64,000 nt of DNA from the NCBI RefSeq assembly GCF_034355335.1, contig NZ_CP136422.1:3444501-3508500 (forward strand), in the 5' to 3' direction. Shown here in pieces: positions 50,905 to 60,188 of this stretch. Each line of letters begins with the position of its first letter. The first letter of the stretch is position 1. The position numbers and the translations under genes were made by a program. This DNA comes from Blautia coccoides. GTDB lineage: Bacteria > Bacillota > Clostridia > Lachnospirales > Lachnospiraceae. The notes beneath the pieces are model-generated. The model was given only the letters and a program-made list of their open reading frames with translations. It did no database searches and had not been told where the DNA came from.

Positions 50905-51678
50905 TTATCTGAAATCTAATTTCTCCACAATTTCTTTCAGCGCTGCCCGTACCGGGGAATCTGCCGGAAGCTGTATGGTGGGTCTGCCGTCACAATCAAA
51001 ACGGTAAACCATGTCATCATGGGGAATCACTCCCAGAAGCTCCAGGTTCTGCTTTTGTATTTCTTCCATAGTTCCCGCATCCAGTCTGCCCTCGGGTGCG
51101 CGGTTTACGATGAGACCCATTTTCTGGGGCTTAAAGTTCAGTTCTTCCACCAGACGGGCGATTCTCCCCGCTGCCTGTACACCTCTTCTGGAACAGTCGC
51201 TGACCAGGATCGCGGTCTGCATTGTGGGCAGTATCCCCCTGCTGATGTGTTCCATACCTGCCTCATTGTCCACTACGATATAGGGATAGTGGCTCTGGAG
51301 TCTCTGTATCTGTGTCTGGACCAAACCATTCACAAAACAATAACATCCCTGACCCTGAGTACGGCCCATCACCATCAGATCGTAATCGTCCTCCTCCGTA
51401 ATGGCATCTGCCAGCCTCATTTCCAGGTAATCCTGTTTTGTTATACCCGCGGGGATCTGATACCTGCTGTCAACCCCTGCCCGCTCTATTTCCTCACGCA
51501 GCTCACCCAATGTGATCTCTGTCTTAACTCCGAGAACTTCATTTAGATTTGAATTTGCATCTGCATCCACTGCCAAAACCGGTTTTTTCCCGCTCTCGCA
51601 TAGGTACTGGATCAGCAGACCGCATAAAGTTGTCTTGCCCACGCCGCCTTTTCCGGCAACTGCTATAACATGTCCCAT
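50905..51678 (-). CDS. cooC: CooC/AcsF-like P-loop ATPase (CO dehydrogenase nickel insertion family)
   Basis: A 257-residue MinD/Mrp-fold ATPase. It has a deviant Walker A GKGGVGKTT (~8), DADANSNLNEVLG and the CxC metal-binding motif in GQGCYCFVNG (~112) found in CooC dimers. CooC loads nickel into the C-cluster of CO dehydrogenase. No cooS/acsA gene is visible in the window, so the client is encoded elsewhere. It is divergent from a TetR gene, with a perfect inverted repeat between. Confidence 0.85.
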   Translation of the reverse strand: MGHVIAVAGKGGVGKTTLCGLLIQYLCESGKKPVLAVDADANSNLNEVLGVKTEITLGELREEIERAGVDSRYQIPAGITKQDYLEMRLADAITEEDDYDLMVMGRTQGQGCYCFVNGLVQTQIQRLQSHYPYIVVDNEAGMEHISRGILPTMQTAILVSDCSRRGVQAAGRIARLVEELNFKPQKMGLIVNRAPEGRLDAGTMEEIQKQNLELLGVIPHDDMVYRFDCDGRPTIQLPADSPVRAALKEIVEKLDFR

Positions 51679-51734
51679 ATATTTACCTCCAAATTTCTGA
51701 ACAACCTGTTGATTTCTTTCTATAATTGATTATA

Positions 51735-51757
51735 ATTGTAATTATAAAAATTACAAT
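51735..51757. promoter_or_regulatory. TetR-type operator between cooC-like and TetR genes
   Basis: ATTGTAATT (51735-51743) and AATTACAAT (51749-51757) form a perfect 9-bp inverted repeat with a five-base spacer, typical of TetR operators, midway between divergent starts. Confidence 0.75.
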
Positions 51758-51858
51758 CATCAATCTCTGCAATCTGTTCATTTTATCAACAGATCAGAAG
51801 AATTGTTCATTTCTGACAGATATTTCATAAGTCTGTGAAAATAGTTTGGAGGTAAGAA

Positions 51859-52455
51859 ATGGAAACAAAAGTAAGAAAAGAAGACCGCCGCACAAAATAC
51901 ACCCGTCAGGCGATCAAGGACACTTTTCTGGCACTGCTGGAGAAAAAATCCTTTTCCAAGATTACGGTCACGGAAATTTGTAAGCTGGCGGAGATCAACA
52001 GGGGCACTTTTTATCTGCACTATTACGATATGGACGATGTGCTGGATGACATTCTCACAGAAATGCTGAAGGATACAAAAAGCCTGGAAGAACATCTTTT
52101 GTGCCCCAACCGCACAGCTTCCAACTGCACATTTCCTTTCTGCCGCAAAGTACACAGCACCCCTAAGTACCAGGTGCTTTTTCTGGATGACATTGTTTCC
52201 TCCAGGATCATTGACAAAATAGCGGATGTGTACAAGGAAGGCTATGTGACCTGGCTGATGTCGCACAGCCTGCTCACCTTTGAACAGGCTGAGGCGGTTT
52301 TTTATTTTCAGATGAACGGCTGTCTGACCATCAATAAACTGACGCTCCGCAACCAGTGTAATGACTGGCGGCAGATCCAAAAGACGATTGATTCCTTTAT
52401 CAAAGCCGGTCTGGAAAGCTTTCTTATTCACGATGGGCGGGATGAACCCCAATAA
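51859..52455 (+). CDS. TetR-family regulator (TetR_C_7-like)
   Basis: A 198-residue protein. KYTRQAIKDTFLALLEKKSFSKITVTEICKLAEINRGTFYLHYYD is the helix-turn-helix of the DhaS-like TetR group. The remainder is a helical ligand or partner domain, with several cysteines (~91, 100, 105) that could sense redox or metal. Preceded by TTTGGAGG. It overlaps the convergent DUF975 gene by 32 bases. It may control the cooC-like gene. Confidence 0.93.
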   Translation: METKVRKEDRRTKYTRQAIKDTFLALLEKKSFSKITVTEICKLAEINRGTFYLHYYDMDDVLDDILTEMLKDTKSLEEHLLCPNRTASNCTFPFCRKVHSTPKYQVLFLDDIVSSRIIDKIADVYKEGYVTWLMSHSLLTFEQAEAVFYFQMNGCLTINKLTLRNQCNDWRQIQKTIDSFIKAGLESFLIHDGRDEPQ

Positions 52456-53155
52456 CTGCGCTGTCCGCGTCGTATTGTACCCTCCGCTCTTCCCTGAGCA
52501 CTGCGTACAGCTCCGCATTCACTGCATCTATGTATGGGCCTGTAAAAAAGATTCCGGCTATTCCCAGAGTCAATGTGGTAAGCACCCTCCATCCCAGGAA
52601 GGATACATCCAGAAGAAATGCTTTCCATTTCTGTCCGCGCATCATCTCCTCGCTGATATGCAGCATCTCTGCGAACGTAAGATCCGGATCTTCTGCCAGC
52701 AGATAAGGCACCATGCGGAAGGCATAAGATTTTATGATTCCCGGAACCAGCAGCATCAGATACCAGAAAATCAGTTCCAGATGCATCATGAACATGCCCT
52801 TCATATACTTCTTATATCTGCCGTCAAAAAATCCGGAGAATACCAGGCCCGCTTTTGCCTGCTCTTCCCTGTTCCTGATATAAAACGCAGCGCCTCCCAC
52901 TTCAATTACGGCAAAGATAAATATATACAGGATATCCCGGATCAATACGATCCCGATGCCTGTCTGAAACTTCCAGGGAATCAGAAGGTCTGTCCACAGG
53001 ATTGACACCAGGTTATATTTTTCCCCGCGGATCAGATACGGCCCTCCGATATTTGTCATCATAACCGCAAGTACCAGCGAAACCGCTGCCGCAGGCCAGT
53101 AATTCTTCCGAAAATTTTCTCTTCCCCGCCTTTTCAGTTCTGCTCTTTTCCACAT
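52424..53155 (-). CDS. DUF975 family membrane protein
   Basis: A 243-residue protein, started at MWKRAELKRRGRENFRKNYW (typical DUF975 N-terminus) after GGGGGG. It has about six membrane segments with FFDGRYKKYMKGMFMMHLELIFWY (~100), then YLMLLVPGIIKSYAFRMVPYLLAEDPDLT (~120-148) and a C-terminal RVQYDADSAV tail. Function of the family is unknown. It overlaps the end of the convergent TetR gene. Confidence 0.88.
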   Translation of the reverse strand: MWKRAELKRRGRENFRKNYWPAAAVSLVLAVMMTNIGGPYLIRGEKYNLVSILWTDLLIPWKFQTGIGIVLIRDILYIFIFAVIEVGGAAFYIRNREEQAKAGLVFSGFFDGRYKKYMKGMFMMHLELIFWYLMLLVPGIIKSYAFRMVPYLLAEDPDLTFAEMLHISEEMMRGQKWKAFLLDVSFLGWRVLTTLTLGIAGIFFTGPYIDAVNAELYAVLREERRVQYDADSAVIGVHPAHRE

Positions 53156-53263
53156 ATGGCTTCCCCCCTCTCTCTCCTGTCCATATCCATACATTTTCCG
53201 TCAGAAATTCTCTGTCTCTTTTTTATATTATAACATATCCTCTGTCTGGCTGTTATATAAAAA

Positions 53264-53296
53264 GGAGCCGATACACTTTTTACGTGCAGCAGCTCC
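53264..53296 (-). terminator. Terminator of RNase J
   Basis: GGAGC...GCTCC stem on the minus strand (53292-53296 with 53264-53268, with extra pairing inside) is followed by a T-run. Confidence 0.65.
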
Positions 53297-53354
53297 AATG
53301 CGGTCTTTAGTACCTTTTTTACCTAATCTCCATGGATTACAAAACCCACAATTC

Positions 53355-55028
53355 CTATAATTCTATAATAACCGGCAGGATAACAGGACTTCTCTTGATC
53401 TTTTTCCATAAGTAATCATCAAGGCTGTCCCTTATCTCTGTCTTTATCTGGCCCCATTCTCTTTGGTTCTTCATCTCGCATTTTTCGATGGCCTTTGCCG
53501 CTACTTTCCTCATTTCTCGCATAAGGTCCTCAGATTCTCTCACATAGACAAAGCCCCTGGAAATAATATCCGGACCTGACAGAAGTTTTCCTGTTTTCCG
53601 CTCTAAGGCCAGTGATACGATGATCACTCCGTTCTCTGATAGGCTTTGTCTGTCTCTGAGCACAATATTGCCCACATCACCAACGCCAAGACCGTCCACA
53701 TAGACACCTCTTGCAGCGACCTTTGACACTACCCTTCCCTTTTCTTCAGAAAGCTCCAATACGTCCCCGGCCTCCAGGATAAATACATGGTCATCCTCTA
53801 TTCCAAGGTCTTTTGCAAGATTTCCTCCCGCAATAAGATGGCGGTACTCTCCATGCACCGGGATGGCATACTTTGGTCTGAGAAGAGAATAGATCAGCTT
53901 GATCTCCTCCTGGCAGGCATGACCCGACACATGGGTGTCCTGAAAGATAACATTTGCGCCTTTTCTGGTCAGTTCATTGACGATCCTTGAAACCGCCTTC
54001 TCGTTACCGGGAATAGGTGTGGAGCTGAATATAATGGCGTCGTTCGGCTTGATGACAACTTTTTTATGGGTGGAATCCGCCATTCTTGACAGCGCTGCCA
54101 TGGCCTCTCCCTGACTTCCCGTGGTGATGAACACCAGTTTTTCATCCGGGTAGCGGTTCATCTCATTAATGGAGATCAGCGTCTTTTCAGGAACTGTCAC
54201 ATAGCCCAGTTCCTCCGCTATCTTGATCACAGTCTCCATACTCCTGCCCTGCAGAATAACTTTTCTTCCATATTTATACGCAGTATCCATGATCTGCTGG
54301 ACACGGTCTACATTGGAGGCAAAGGTAGCCACAATGATCCTGTTCTGCTTGTTTTCCGCAAAGAGAGTATCAAATGTCCTTGCCACCTTGGTCTCCGAAG
54401 GGGTGAATCCAGGACGTGTGGCATTGGTGCTGTCACACATGACTGCCAGCACCCCTTTCTTTCCCAAAACACCCATCCGCTGCAGATCAATAGATTCCCC
54501 GAACAGAGGAGTGTAATCCACTTTAAAATCACCTGTATGGAAAACGATTCCCGCCGGTGTATAAATCGCCAGAGCAGAAGCGCCTGCGATGCTGTGGTTG
54601 GTCTTGATAAATTCTATGCGCATCTCTCCGAGGTTGATCTGACCGCCCTGTTTCACCACTCTGCGTTTTGTCTTTTTCATCAGCTTTGCTTCCTCCAGCT
54701 TATGTTCAATAAGCCCCATGGTAAGCATCGTGGCATAGACCGGCACATTGATCTGGGGAAGGATATAAGGCAGTGCGCCGATATGGTCCTCGTGGCCATG
54801 TGTGATCACAAATCCTTTCACCTTCTCCTTATTTTCGATCAGATAGGTCACATCCGGGATCACTTTATCAATTCCCAGCATATCATCATCCGGAAAAGAT
54901 ATTCCGCAGTCGATGACGATAATGGTATCGTTATACTCCACAGCAGTAATATTCATGCCGATCTTATCAAGTCCCCCAAGGGGAATGATCTTCACCCCGC
55001 CCTTTTGTTTTTTTGTTGTTTTATTCAA
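53355..55028 (-). CDS. rnj: Ribonuclease J
   Basis: A 557-residue metallo-beta-lactamase/beta-CASP nuclease. Motif 2 is THGHEDHIGALPY (~75), then FKTNHSIAGASALAI, HTGDFK and the beta-CASP motif DTHVSGHACQEE (~360); the C-terminal dimerisation domain is present. It is an endo-/5'-exonuclease acting in mRNA decay and rRNA maturation. The start is TTG at 55028 with AGAGG upstream. An ISL3 element lies 49 bp upstream, between the gene and its former upstream DNA. Confidence 0.95.
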   Translation of the reverse strand: MNKTTKKQKGGVKIIPLGGLDKIGMNITAVEYNDTIIVIDCGISFPDDDMLGIDKVIPDVTYLIENKEKVKGFVITHGHEDHIGALPYILPQINVPVYATMLTMGLIEHKLEEAKLMKKTKRRVVKQGGQINLGEMRIEFIKTNHSIAGASALAIYTPAGIVFHTGDFKVDYTPLFGESIDLQRMGVLGKKGVLAVMCDSTNATRPGFTPSETKVARTFDTLFAENKQNRIIVATFASNVDRVQQIMDTAYKYGRKVILQGRSMETVIKIAEELGYVTVPEKTLISINEMNRYPDEKLVFITTGSQGEAMAALSRMADSTHKKVVIKPNDAIIFSSTPIPGNEKAVSRIVNELTRKGANVIFQDTHVSGHACQEEIKLIYSLLRPKYAIPVHGEYRHLIAGGNLAKDLGIEDDHVFILEAGDVLELSEEKGRVVSKVAARGVYVDGLGVGDVGNIVLRDRQSLSENGVIIVSLALERKTGKLLSGPDIISRGFVYVRESEDLMREMRKVAAKAIEKCEMKNQREWGQIKTEIRDSLDDYLWKKIKRSPVILPVIIEL

Positions 55029-55068
55029 ATAATACCTCTTTCTTCATGTAGTCCTAAATATTTTTAAT

Positions 55069-56521
55069 AGAATAAAGGTTCTATAATGAATGTTGGGGTA
55101 TGTGAATAACGTATTTTCAACATTCATTTTTTGTTATAAAATAAAAGAAGCCTCCCCAAAATGCCGGTCATCCAAAACTAACATTTTAAAGGAGGTTTCA
55201 AAAATGCACTCTAATTGTACCAAAAATCTCTTAGATTTAGAAGGGGTTATAATAAAAAAAGTTGTGCATGCGGATCATTATGTAAAGATTTTTATTCAAA
55301 CAGATCCTTCCTTACAGACTTGTCCTGAGTGCGGCAACCAAACCAAACGCATTCATGATTATCGGTATCAAAAGATTAAGGATCTACCGTTCCAAATGAA
55401 ACATACATATTTAATACTTAAGAAAAGGCGATATGTCTGTAAATGCGGTAAACGATTTATGGAGAAATATCATTTTCTACCTTCCTATCAACGGCAGACT
55501 TTACGTTTATCCTACAAGATAATTGACCTACTTAGAAATCTTGTGAGTATAAAGTCCGTTGCAGATACAACAAATGTTTCAGTTAACACCGTTACCCGAC
55601 TTTTGGACACCATTAATTATTCTACACCCTCTCTTCCAGAGTGTATATCAATTGATGAATTTAAGGGTAATACAGACGCCGGAAAGTACCAATGTATTCT
55701 TTTAGATGCCAAGAAACACCGTATTCTTGATATCCTACCGGACAGAACGCAGAGCCATTTGATTTCCTATTTCAGAGAAACAAACCGAGCTGAGCGCCAC
55801 CGTGTGAAGTTCTTTGTCTGTGATATGTGGCAGCCCTACGTAGACTTAGCAAGAGCTTACTTCCCTAATGCCACAATCATTATAGACAAATATCATTTCA
55901 TCCGGTATGTAACTTGGGCAATTGAAAATGTGAGGAAAAGGCTCCAGAAAACAATGCCTGTAAACCTCAGAAGATACTATAAACGCAGCCGAAAGTTAAT
56001 TCTTACTCGATATGCTAAGCTTAAGGATGAAAACAAGAAAGCGTGCGATCTTATGCTACTTTATAACGATGACTTGAGATTGGCTCATACTCTTAAGGAA
56101 TGGTTTTATGAGATATGCCAGAGCGAGAAGTACTCCTATCAGCGAACAGCTTTCTGGGAGTGGGTTAAGTCTGCAGAGAAATCAGGAATACCCGAGTTTG
56201 AGAACTGTGCAAAAACTTATAGAAACTGGTCAGAAGGTATTTTAAATGCTTTTAAATACAAATATACAAATGGTCCTACTGAAGGTTACAATAATAAAAT
56301 CAAGGTGCTAAAAAGACTATCTTTCGGAATACGTAACTTTAATAGATTCCGTACAAGAATTATACACTGCTCTATCTAAAAAACGGACGACTGGCAAGAG
56401 GCTTATTTGGCATGCCCAAAAACATGAATTATAGACCCAAACATTAAAATGGCCCTAAATGTAGTAAAGGAGCGGGATTCAAAGAATCCCACCCCAACTA
56501 TTGACATAGAGCCAGAATAAA
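55069..56521. mobile_element. Intact ISL3-family insertion sequence with 8-bp target duplication
   Basis: The element spans 55077-56513 (1437 bp). Its ends are GGTTCTATAATGAATGTTGG (left, from 55077) and, read inward from the right, GGCTCTATGTCAATAGTTGG (to 56513), matching at 16 of the 23 terminal positions including GTTGGGGT. Both flanks are AGAATAAA (55069-55076 and 56514-56521), a perfect 8-bp duplication as expected for ISL3 elements. The single transposase gene is intact, so the insertion is probably recent. Confidence 0.95.
55204..56379 (+). CDS. ISL3-family transposase
   Basis: A 391-residue DDE transposase starting at MHSNCTKNLLDLEG, where AAAGGAGG precedes the ATG. The N-terminus has a zinc ribbon (CPECGNQT, then CKCGKRF, ~38-85), followed by a helix-turn-helix (SIKSVADTTNVSVNTVTRLL). 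The DDE core shows IDEFKGN (~154), DMWQPYVDLARAYFPNA with IIDKYHFIR (~230) and GPTEGYNNKIKVLKR (~365). No frameshift or stop is present. Confidence 0.95.
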   Translation: MHSNCTKNLLDLEGVIIKKVVHADHYVKIFIQTDPSLQTCPECGNQTKRIHDYRYQKIKDLPFQMKHTYLILKKRRYVCKCGKRFMEKYHFLPSYQRQTLRLSYKIIDLLRNLVSIKSVADTTNVSVNTVTRLLDTINYSTPSLPECISIDEFKGNTDAGKYQCILLDAKKHRILDILPDRTQSHLISYFRETNRAERHRVKFFVCDMWQPYVDLARAYFPNATIIIDKYHFIRYVTWAIENVRKRLQKTMPVNLRRYYKRSRKLILTRYAKLKDENKKACDLMLLYNDDLRLAHTLKEWFYEICQSEKYSYQRTAFWEWVKSAEKSGIPEFENCAKTYRNWSEGILNAFKYKYTNGPTEGYNNKIKVLKRLSFGIRNFNRFRTRIIHCSI

Positions 56522-56552
56522 GAGCCGGTCCTGCCGGCAATCCATAGAAAAA

Positions 56553-56591
56553 AACAGCCTAATCTGCCAATTAAAGACGGATACGGCTGTT
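56553..56591 (-). terminator. Terminator of the RecU gene
   Basis: On the minus strand AACAGCC (56585-56591) pairs with GGCTGTT (56553-56559), with further internal pairing, followed by a T-run. The region 56380-56673 otherwise holds only the IS end and its flank. Confidence 0.65.
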
Positions 56592-56673
56592 CTACCTGTA
56601 TACTTCATTTCTTTCTTCACGGACACATACTTTTCATTCAGTATACACCATTCAGTTAAAAAATACAACTCTT

Positions 56674-57210
56674 TTATATTTCCCTGCCTTCCAGGTCCCA
56701 GGCAACCCCCTCCAGAAAAGGCACCAGGAAATTTTTATTTCTCTTTAAAAAGCAGTCCGGGTTCAGCTCTTCGTACTTAAAATGCTTTCTTCCACCCTCC
56801 TGCCCCCGCATCCAAAAACGGTACATTTCCCGATATGGCATGTAATAAAGCTCATCTCTGTGGGTGAAAAAGAGTATCAAAAACGCAATTCCCTGCTGCC
56901 TCTCAAAATCCCCCATAAATTCAACCTGATGGGCATGGATATTCTGCAGGGGAAAATTGTCCGTATTGCACTCCTTTGCGTCAAAACAGACCGGAATCCC
57001 CTGTACCACACCGATATAATCCACTGTACTTTTCTTCTCAAAATAAGCCAGCGTTATATGCCTGCCCTCTTTATCTATGCGTACAGGTGTAATGGGGGTG
57101 GGGACCTTCTGTATCAGGGCAAGATTCTTCTCCCTGTAGCGCGCACAGGTCTCATTGATAAACTCCTCCAGCGCCGAACCGCGCAGGCCTCTGGAATTCC
57201 AGGTCGCCAT
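56674..57210 (-). CDS. recU: Holliday junction resolvase RecU
   Basis: A 178-residue RecU. TWNSRGLRGSALEEFINETC is the N-terminal arm; KSTVDYIGVVQGIPVCFDAKE (~60) holds the catalytic Asp/Glu/Lys of the nuclease fold; HQVEFMGDFERQQGIAFLI follows. It resolves recombination junctions and assists chromosome segregation in Firmicutes. The second ATG (57210) is preferred because GGAGG stands seven bases before it and only two before the first. Confidence 0.93.
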   Translation of the reverse strand: MATWNSRGLRGSALEEFINETCARYREKNLALIQKVPTPITPVRIDKEGRHITLAYFEKKSTVDYIGVVQGIPVCFDAKECNTDNFPLQNIHAHQVEFMGDFERQQGIAFLILFFTHRDELYYMPYREMYRFWMRGQEGGRKHFKYEELNPDCFLKRNKNFLVPFLEGVAWDLEGREI

Positions 57211-57265
57211 CTCCATTCCTCCTCAGTTTCTATCATATCCGTAAAGATTTTTCACCTCCGCCTGA

Positions 57266-57805
57266 CTATTTTATCAGCTTCGGTGACGGGAAGTACCTGA
57301 GAACAGCTTTGCCCAGGATTTTTTCCTTTTTTACAAAGGTATTGGTCCAGAAGCGGGAATCCTTGGAGCGGTTCCTGTTGTCGCCCAGCATAAAATAACT
57401 CCCCTCCGGAACTACCTCCGGTCCCCAGTCTCCCTGCGGCGGTTCCGGTGTAAAGCTGTCATCCAAAGGTGTCTCGGAACCGTCAATATACACCTTTCCA
57501 TCCCTGATCTCCACTGTCTCCCCGGGCAGTCCTATGACACGCTTGATAAAAAGCTGTGTCTCATCATCGGGATACTTGAAGATCACGATATCAAAACGCT
57601 GCGGGTCTTTATTTATGTATGCCAGGCGGTTACCGAAGATACGGTCCCCTGTCATGATGGTGTCTTCCATAGATTCTGATGGTATCTTGGCATTTATCAA
57701 CAGCACATTGTTGACTATAAAAACCACAACTACCACAAATATGATCATTTTTATATATTCCCAGAGTTCCTCCATAATGGAAGGCCCATTGTATTGTCTG
57801 CTCAT
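57266..57805 (-). CDS. lepB: Signal peptidase I
   Basis: A 179-residue type I signal peptidase. One membrane anchor (IIFVVVVVFIVNNVLL, ~20-36), the serine of PSESME (~44) and the lysine of FIKRVIGLPGE (~86) form the catalytic dyad; GDNRNRSKDSR (~140) is box E. It cleaves secreted proteins outside the membrane. It overlaps the pseudouridine synthase gene by four bases. Confidence 0.96.
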   Translation of the reverse strand: MSRQYNGPSIMEELWEYIKMIIFVVVVVFIVNNVLLINAKIPSESMEDTIMTGDRIFGNRLAYINKDPQRFDIVIFKYPDDETQLFIKRVIGLPGETVEIRDGKVYIDGSETPLDDSFTPEPPQGDWGPEVVPEGSYFMLGDNRNRSKDSRFWTNTFVKKEKILGKAVLRYFPSPKLIK

Positions 57806-58773
57806 TTCAGTTTCTCCCCTTTGATGACTTTTTTAAATAATGCAGGCAGTTCTGCCGTCAGCTTAAGTCCGGACAGGTAATGAAGTTCCCCCAGAACAGA
57901 CGGCATCTCAATCCTCCAGGCATGTAAGAGCTGGGAGGACACCTGATATTTTTTTCTGTATACTTCGTTGATCTGTCTGCTGCCGTATTTCATGTCTCCA
58001 ATGATGGGATGCCCGATGCTGGCCAGATGGCTTCTGATCTGGTGGGTGCGCCCTGTCAAAAGTTCCACTTCCAGAAGAGTGCAGTCCCCCTCTTCAGAAT
58101 AAGAAAGAGGCCGAAGACGGGTCTCTATGGGGAGCGCGTCTTTCTTTTGCTCTCTTGTCACAGTGACCTTATTGGTCCGCTCATTCTTCCACAGGTATCC
58201 TTTTATATAGGATGGATGCGCCACACGTCCTGCCACAAGTGCAAGATAATATTTATGCAGGCTTCTATCCTTAAAAGCCCCGGAAAGTATCTGCAGGCCG
58301 GCTATGGTTTTGCCTGCTGCCACAATGCCGCTTGTATTGCGGTCCAGGCGGTTGCAGACTGCCGGATGAAAAGTCTTCAGATCTTCTCTGGTCAGTGCTC
58401 CTTTTTCCAGAAGATATCCGGTCAAATATTCTACCAATGAAATGTCCTTCTTATCCGCCTTCTGGGAAAGCATTCCCACAGGCTTATTGATAAACAGCAC
58501 ATGGTCATCCTCATAGATAACATCCAGGCGGCAGGTATGGGCTTCCGTCTCAGCGCCCATAAATTTTTCCAGCGTCTCCTCCGCAAGAAAAAGGCGGATA
58601 CTGTCCTCCGCCTGAAGCTTCTCACTGCCATCCGCTTTTTTTCCGTTCAGTGTGATATTCTTCTTCCTGAGCATTTTATAGAGGAAGCTTTTTGGTGCCT
58701 CCTTTAAATATTTTGCAAGATATTTGTCAAGACGCTGCCCACTCTCCCCTGCTTTGACTGTCAGTTCTCTCAT
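57802..58773 (-). CDS. RluA-family pseudouridine synthase
   Basis: A 323-residue enzyme. An S4 RNA-binding domain (~12-65, GQRLDKYLAKYLKEAP) precedes the RluA catalytic domain with CNRLDRNTSGIV (~140, catalytic Asp) and LLTGRTHQIRSHLASIGHPIIGD (~240). It modifies uridines in 23S rRNA; RluC-like is the closest guess. Divides no intergenic space with lepB (ATGA overlap). Confidence 0.92.
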   Translation of the reverse strand: MRELTVKAGESGQRLDKYLAKYLKEAPKSFLYKMLRKKNITLNGKKADGSEKLQAEDSIRLFLAEETLEKFMGAETEAHTCRLDVIYEDDHVLFINKPVGMLSQKADKKDISLVEYLTGYLLEKGALTREDLKTFHPAVCNRLDRNTSGIVAAGKTIAGLQILSGAFKDRSLHKYYLALVAGRVAHPSYIKGYLWKNERTNKVTVTREQKKDALPIETRLRPLSYSEEGDCTLLEVELLTGRTHQIRSHLASIGHPIIGDMKYGSRQINEVYRKKYQVSSQLLHAWRIEMPSVLGELHYLSGLKLTAELPALFKKVIKGEKLK

Positions 58774-58782
58774 GTACTCCTC

Positions 58783-59397
58783 CTAGAGGGAAATTGCATA
58801 GATCGTATGCAGAATCAGTTCGTTTCTGGTCAGATCCGGATATGTCTCATCCGGTGTAAAGCGGATGTCCTTTTCCAGAGATTCCCTGTGCTCCCACAGA
58901 GAGTCCAGACGGTTCAGATAATCCGGCAGTTTCCGGAAAATCTTTACATTCACATAGTATCCATTCTGTCTGAGAATCGACTGGATATGCTTCTCTACAA
59001 AAGGTATATCAGATTTTTCACGGCTGGTATATCCCACCACTGTGTTGCCGCATACGGCAACAGAATCCAAAAAGGTCTGTTTTTCATATGCGGATATGAC
59101 CAGCTCATAGCCCAGGATCAGACCGTTTTTATGTTTTTCGATCTGCCGGAAATCCTTCTCGGACATTGGTTTCTGCATAAACATCATGATCATACTCACC
59201 GCGAATTTACAGCCGGGCAGACAGGCCACCACTGCCACTACTGTAAAGACTGTATTTCTGTTCCCCTTGATCAAAAGACCTGTAAAAAAAACGGTAAGAG
59301 GGGCTATAAAAGCCAGAACGGTGTATAAGATCCTCTTTTTCTTCTGGGAAGAAATATATCCGAAATCACCTTTTCTGATCTTCTTCTTTTTTTCCAT
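58783..59397 (-). CDS. Hypothetical two-helix membrane protein
   Basis: A 204-residue protein I cannot name. A basic N-terminus (EKKKKIRKGDFGYISSQKKKR), two membrane segments (~25-45 and ~50-72), and a cytoplasmic domain ~90-200 (LVISAYEKQTFLDSVAVCGN, then DIPFVEKHIQSILRQNGYYVNVKIF). It sits 9 bp before the pseudouridine synthase, so it is co-transcribed with a housekeeping cluster. Confidence 0.7.
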   Translation of the reverse strand: MEKKKKIRKGDFGYISSQKKKRILYTVLAFIAPLTVFFTGLLIKGNRNTVFTVVAVVACLPGCKFAVSMIMMFMQKPMSEKDFRQIEKHKNGLILGYELVISAYEKQTFLDSVAVCGNTVVGYTSREKSDIPFVEKHIQSILRQNGYYVNVKIFRKLPDYLNRLDSLWEHRESLEKDIRFTPDETYPDLTRNELILHTIYAISL

Positions 59398-59425
59398 TGA
59401 AAATCTGTCTCCTCATATGTGTCTT

Positions 59426-60184
59426 TTAGTAAATAAGTTCTACAATCTTTAATAATACCCTATGTGGGACAATTTTGCAAAGGATAAAAAAACATTTCAT
59501 AGAAAATCCATAAATGGAAATCTCTTTTTTCCTGGCCGCGTCTATAATAGCCTGGTTCACCACAGCCTGAGGACTTGCAATAAATCTGCGCTTATAGGAC
59601 GGCATACGGCTCTTTCCACCTATATTTTCCAAAAATTCCGTATCAACCGGTCCCGGGCAGACAATGGTCACTGCAATATAGTCTCTGAGTTCTCTGGCAA
59701 GGGCCCGTGAGAAACTGAGCACATAAGCTTTGGTGGCAGCGTAAACCGCAAATTGCGGCTGAGGGATAAAGGCAGCCGCGGAAGCAGCCATAACAATATG
59801 GCTTTTCTGTCTCATATATGGCAGAAAAATCCTTGTTATCTCTGTCAATGCCCTGCAGTTTAAATCCACCATCTCTGCACAGTCTTCCACAGGTGTCACC
59901 TCCACACTTCTGTGCACCCCAAAGCCTGCCGCATTTACCAGATATTTTACATAGGGCTTGTATTCCCTGAGCATTCCTTTTAATTTTCCTATACTATTTT
60001 TGTCTGTAATATCCATGGGGATCACACGGACTTTTATACAGATTTCCTTCTTCAGCTCTTCCAGAACTTCTCCTCTTCTGGCAATGGCCCAGATTTCGTC
60101 CAGCCAGCCGTAATGATAGGCAAGCTGACGCACAAACTCCTTCCCCATACCCGAGGATGCTCCGGTTATGACTGCTATCTTCAA
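59426..60184 (-). CDS. Short-chain dehydrogenase/reductase
   Basis: A 252-residue SDR. TGASSGMGKEFVRQL (~7), VNAAGFGVHRSVE (~86) and catalytic YAATK (~149). Like the SDR at 49624-50415 it has EIWAIAR near 33 and a hydrophobic C-terminal tail (ISIYGFSMKCFFILCKIVPH), so the two are paralogues. It follows the YgiQ gene by 4 bp. Substrate unknown. Confidence 0.92.
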   Translation of the reverse strand: MKIAVITGASSGMGKEFVRQLAYHYGWLDEIWAIARRGEVLEELKKEICIKVRVIPMDITDKNSIGKLKGMLREYKPYVKYLVNAAGFGVHRSVEVTPVEDCAEMVDLNCRALTEITRIFLPYMRQKSHIVMAASAAAFIPQPQFAVYAATKAYVLSFSRALARELRDYIAVTIVCPGPVDTEFLENIGGKSRMPSYKRRFIASPQAVVNQAIIDAARKKEISIYGFSMKCFFILCKIVPHRVLLKIVELIY

Positions 60185-60188
60185 ACTA

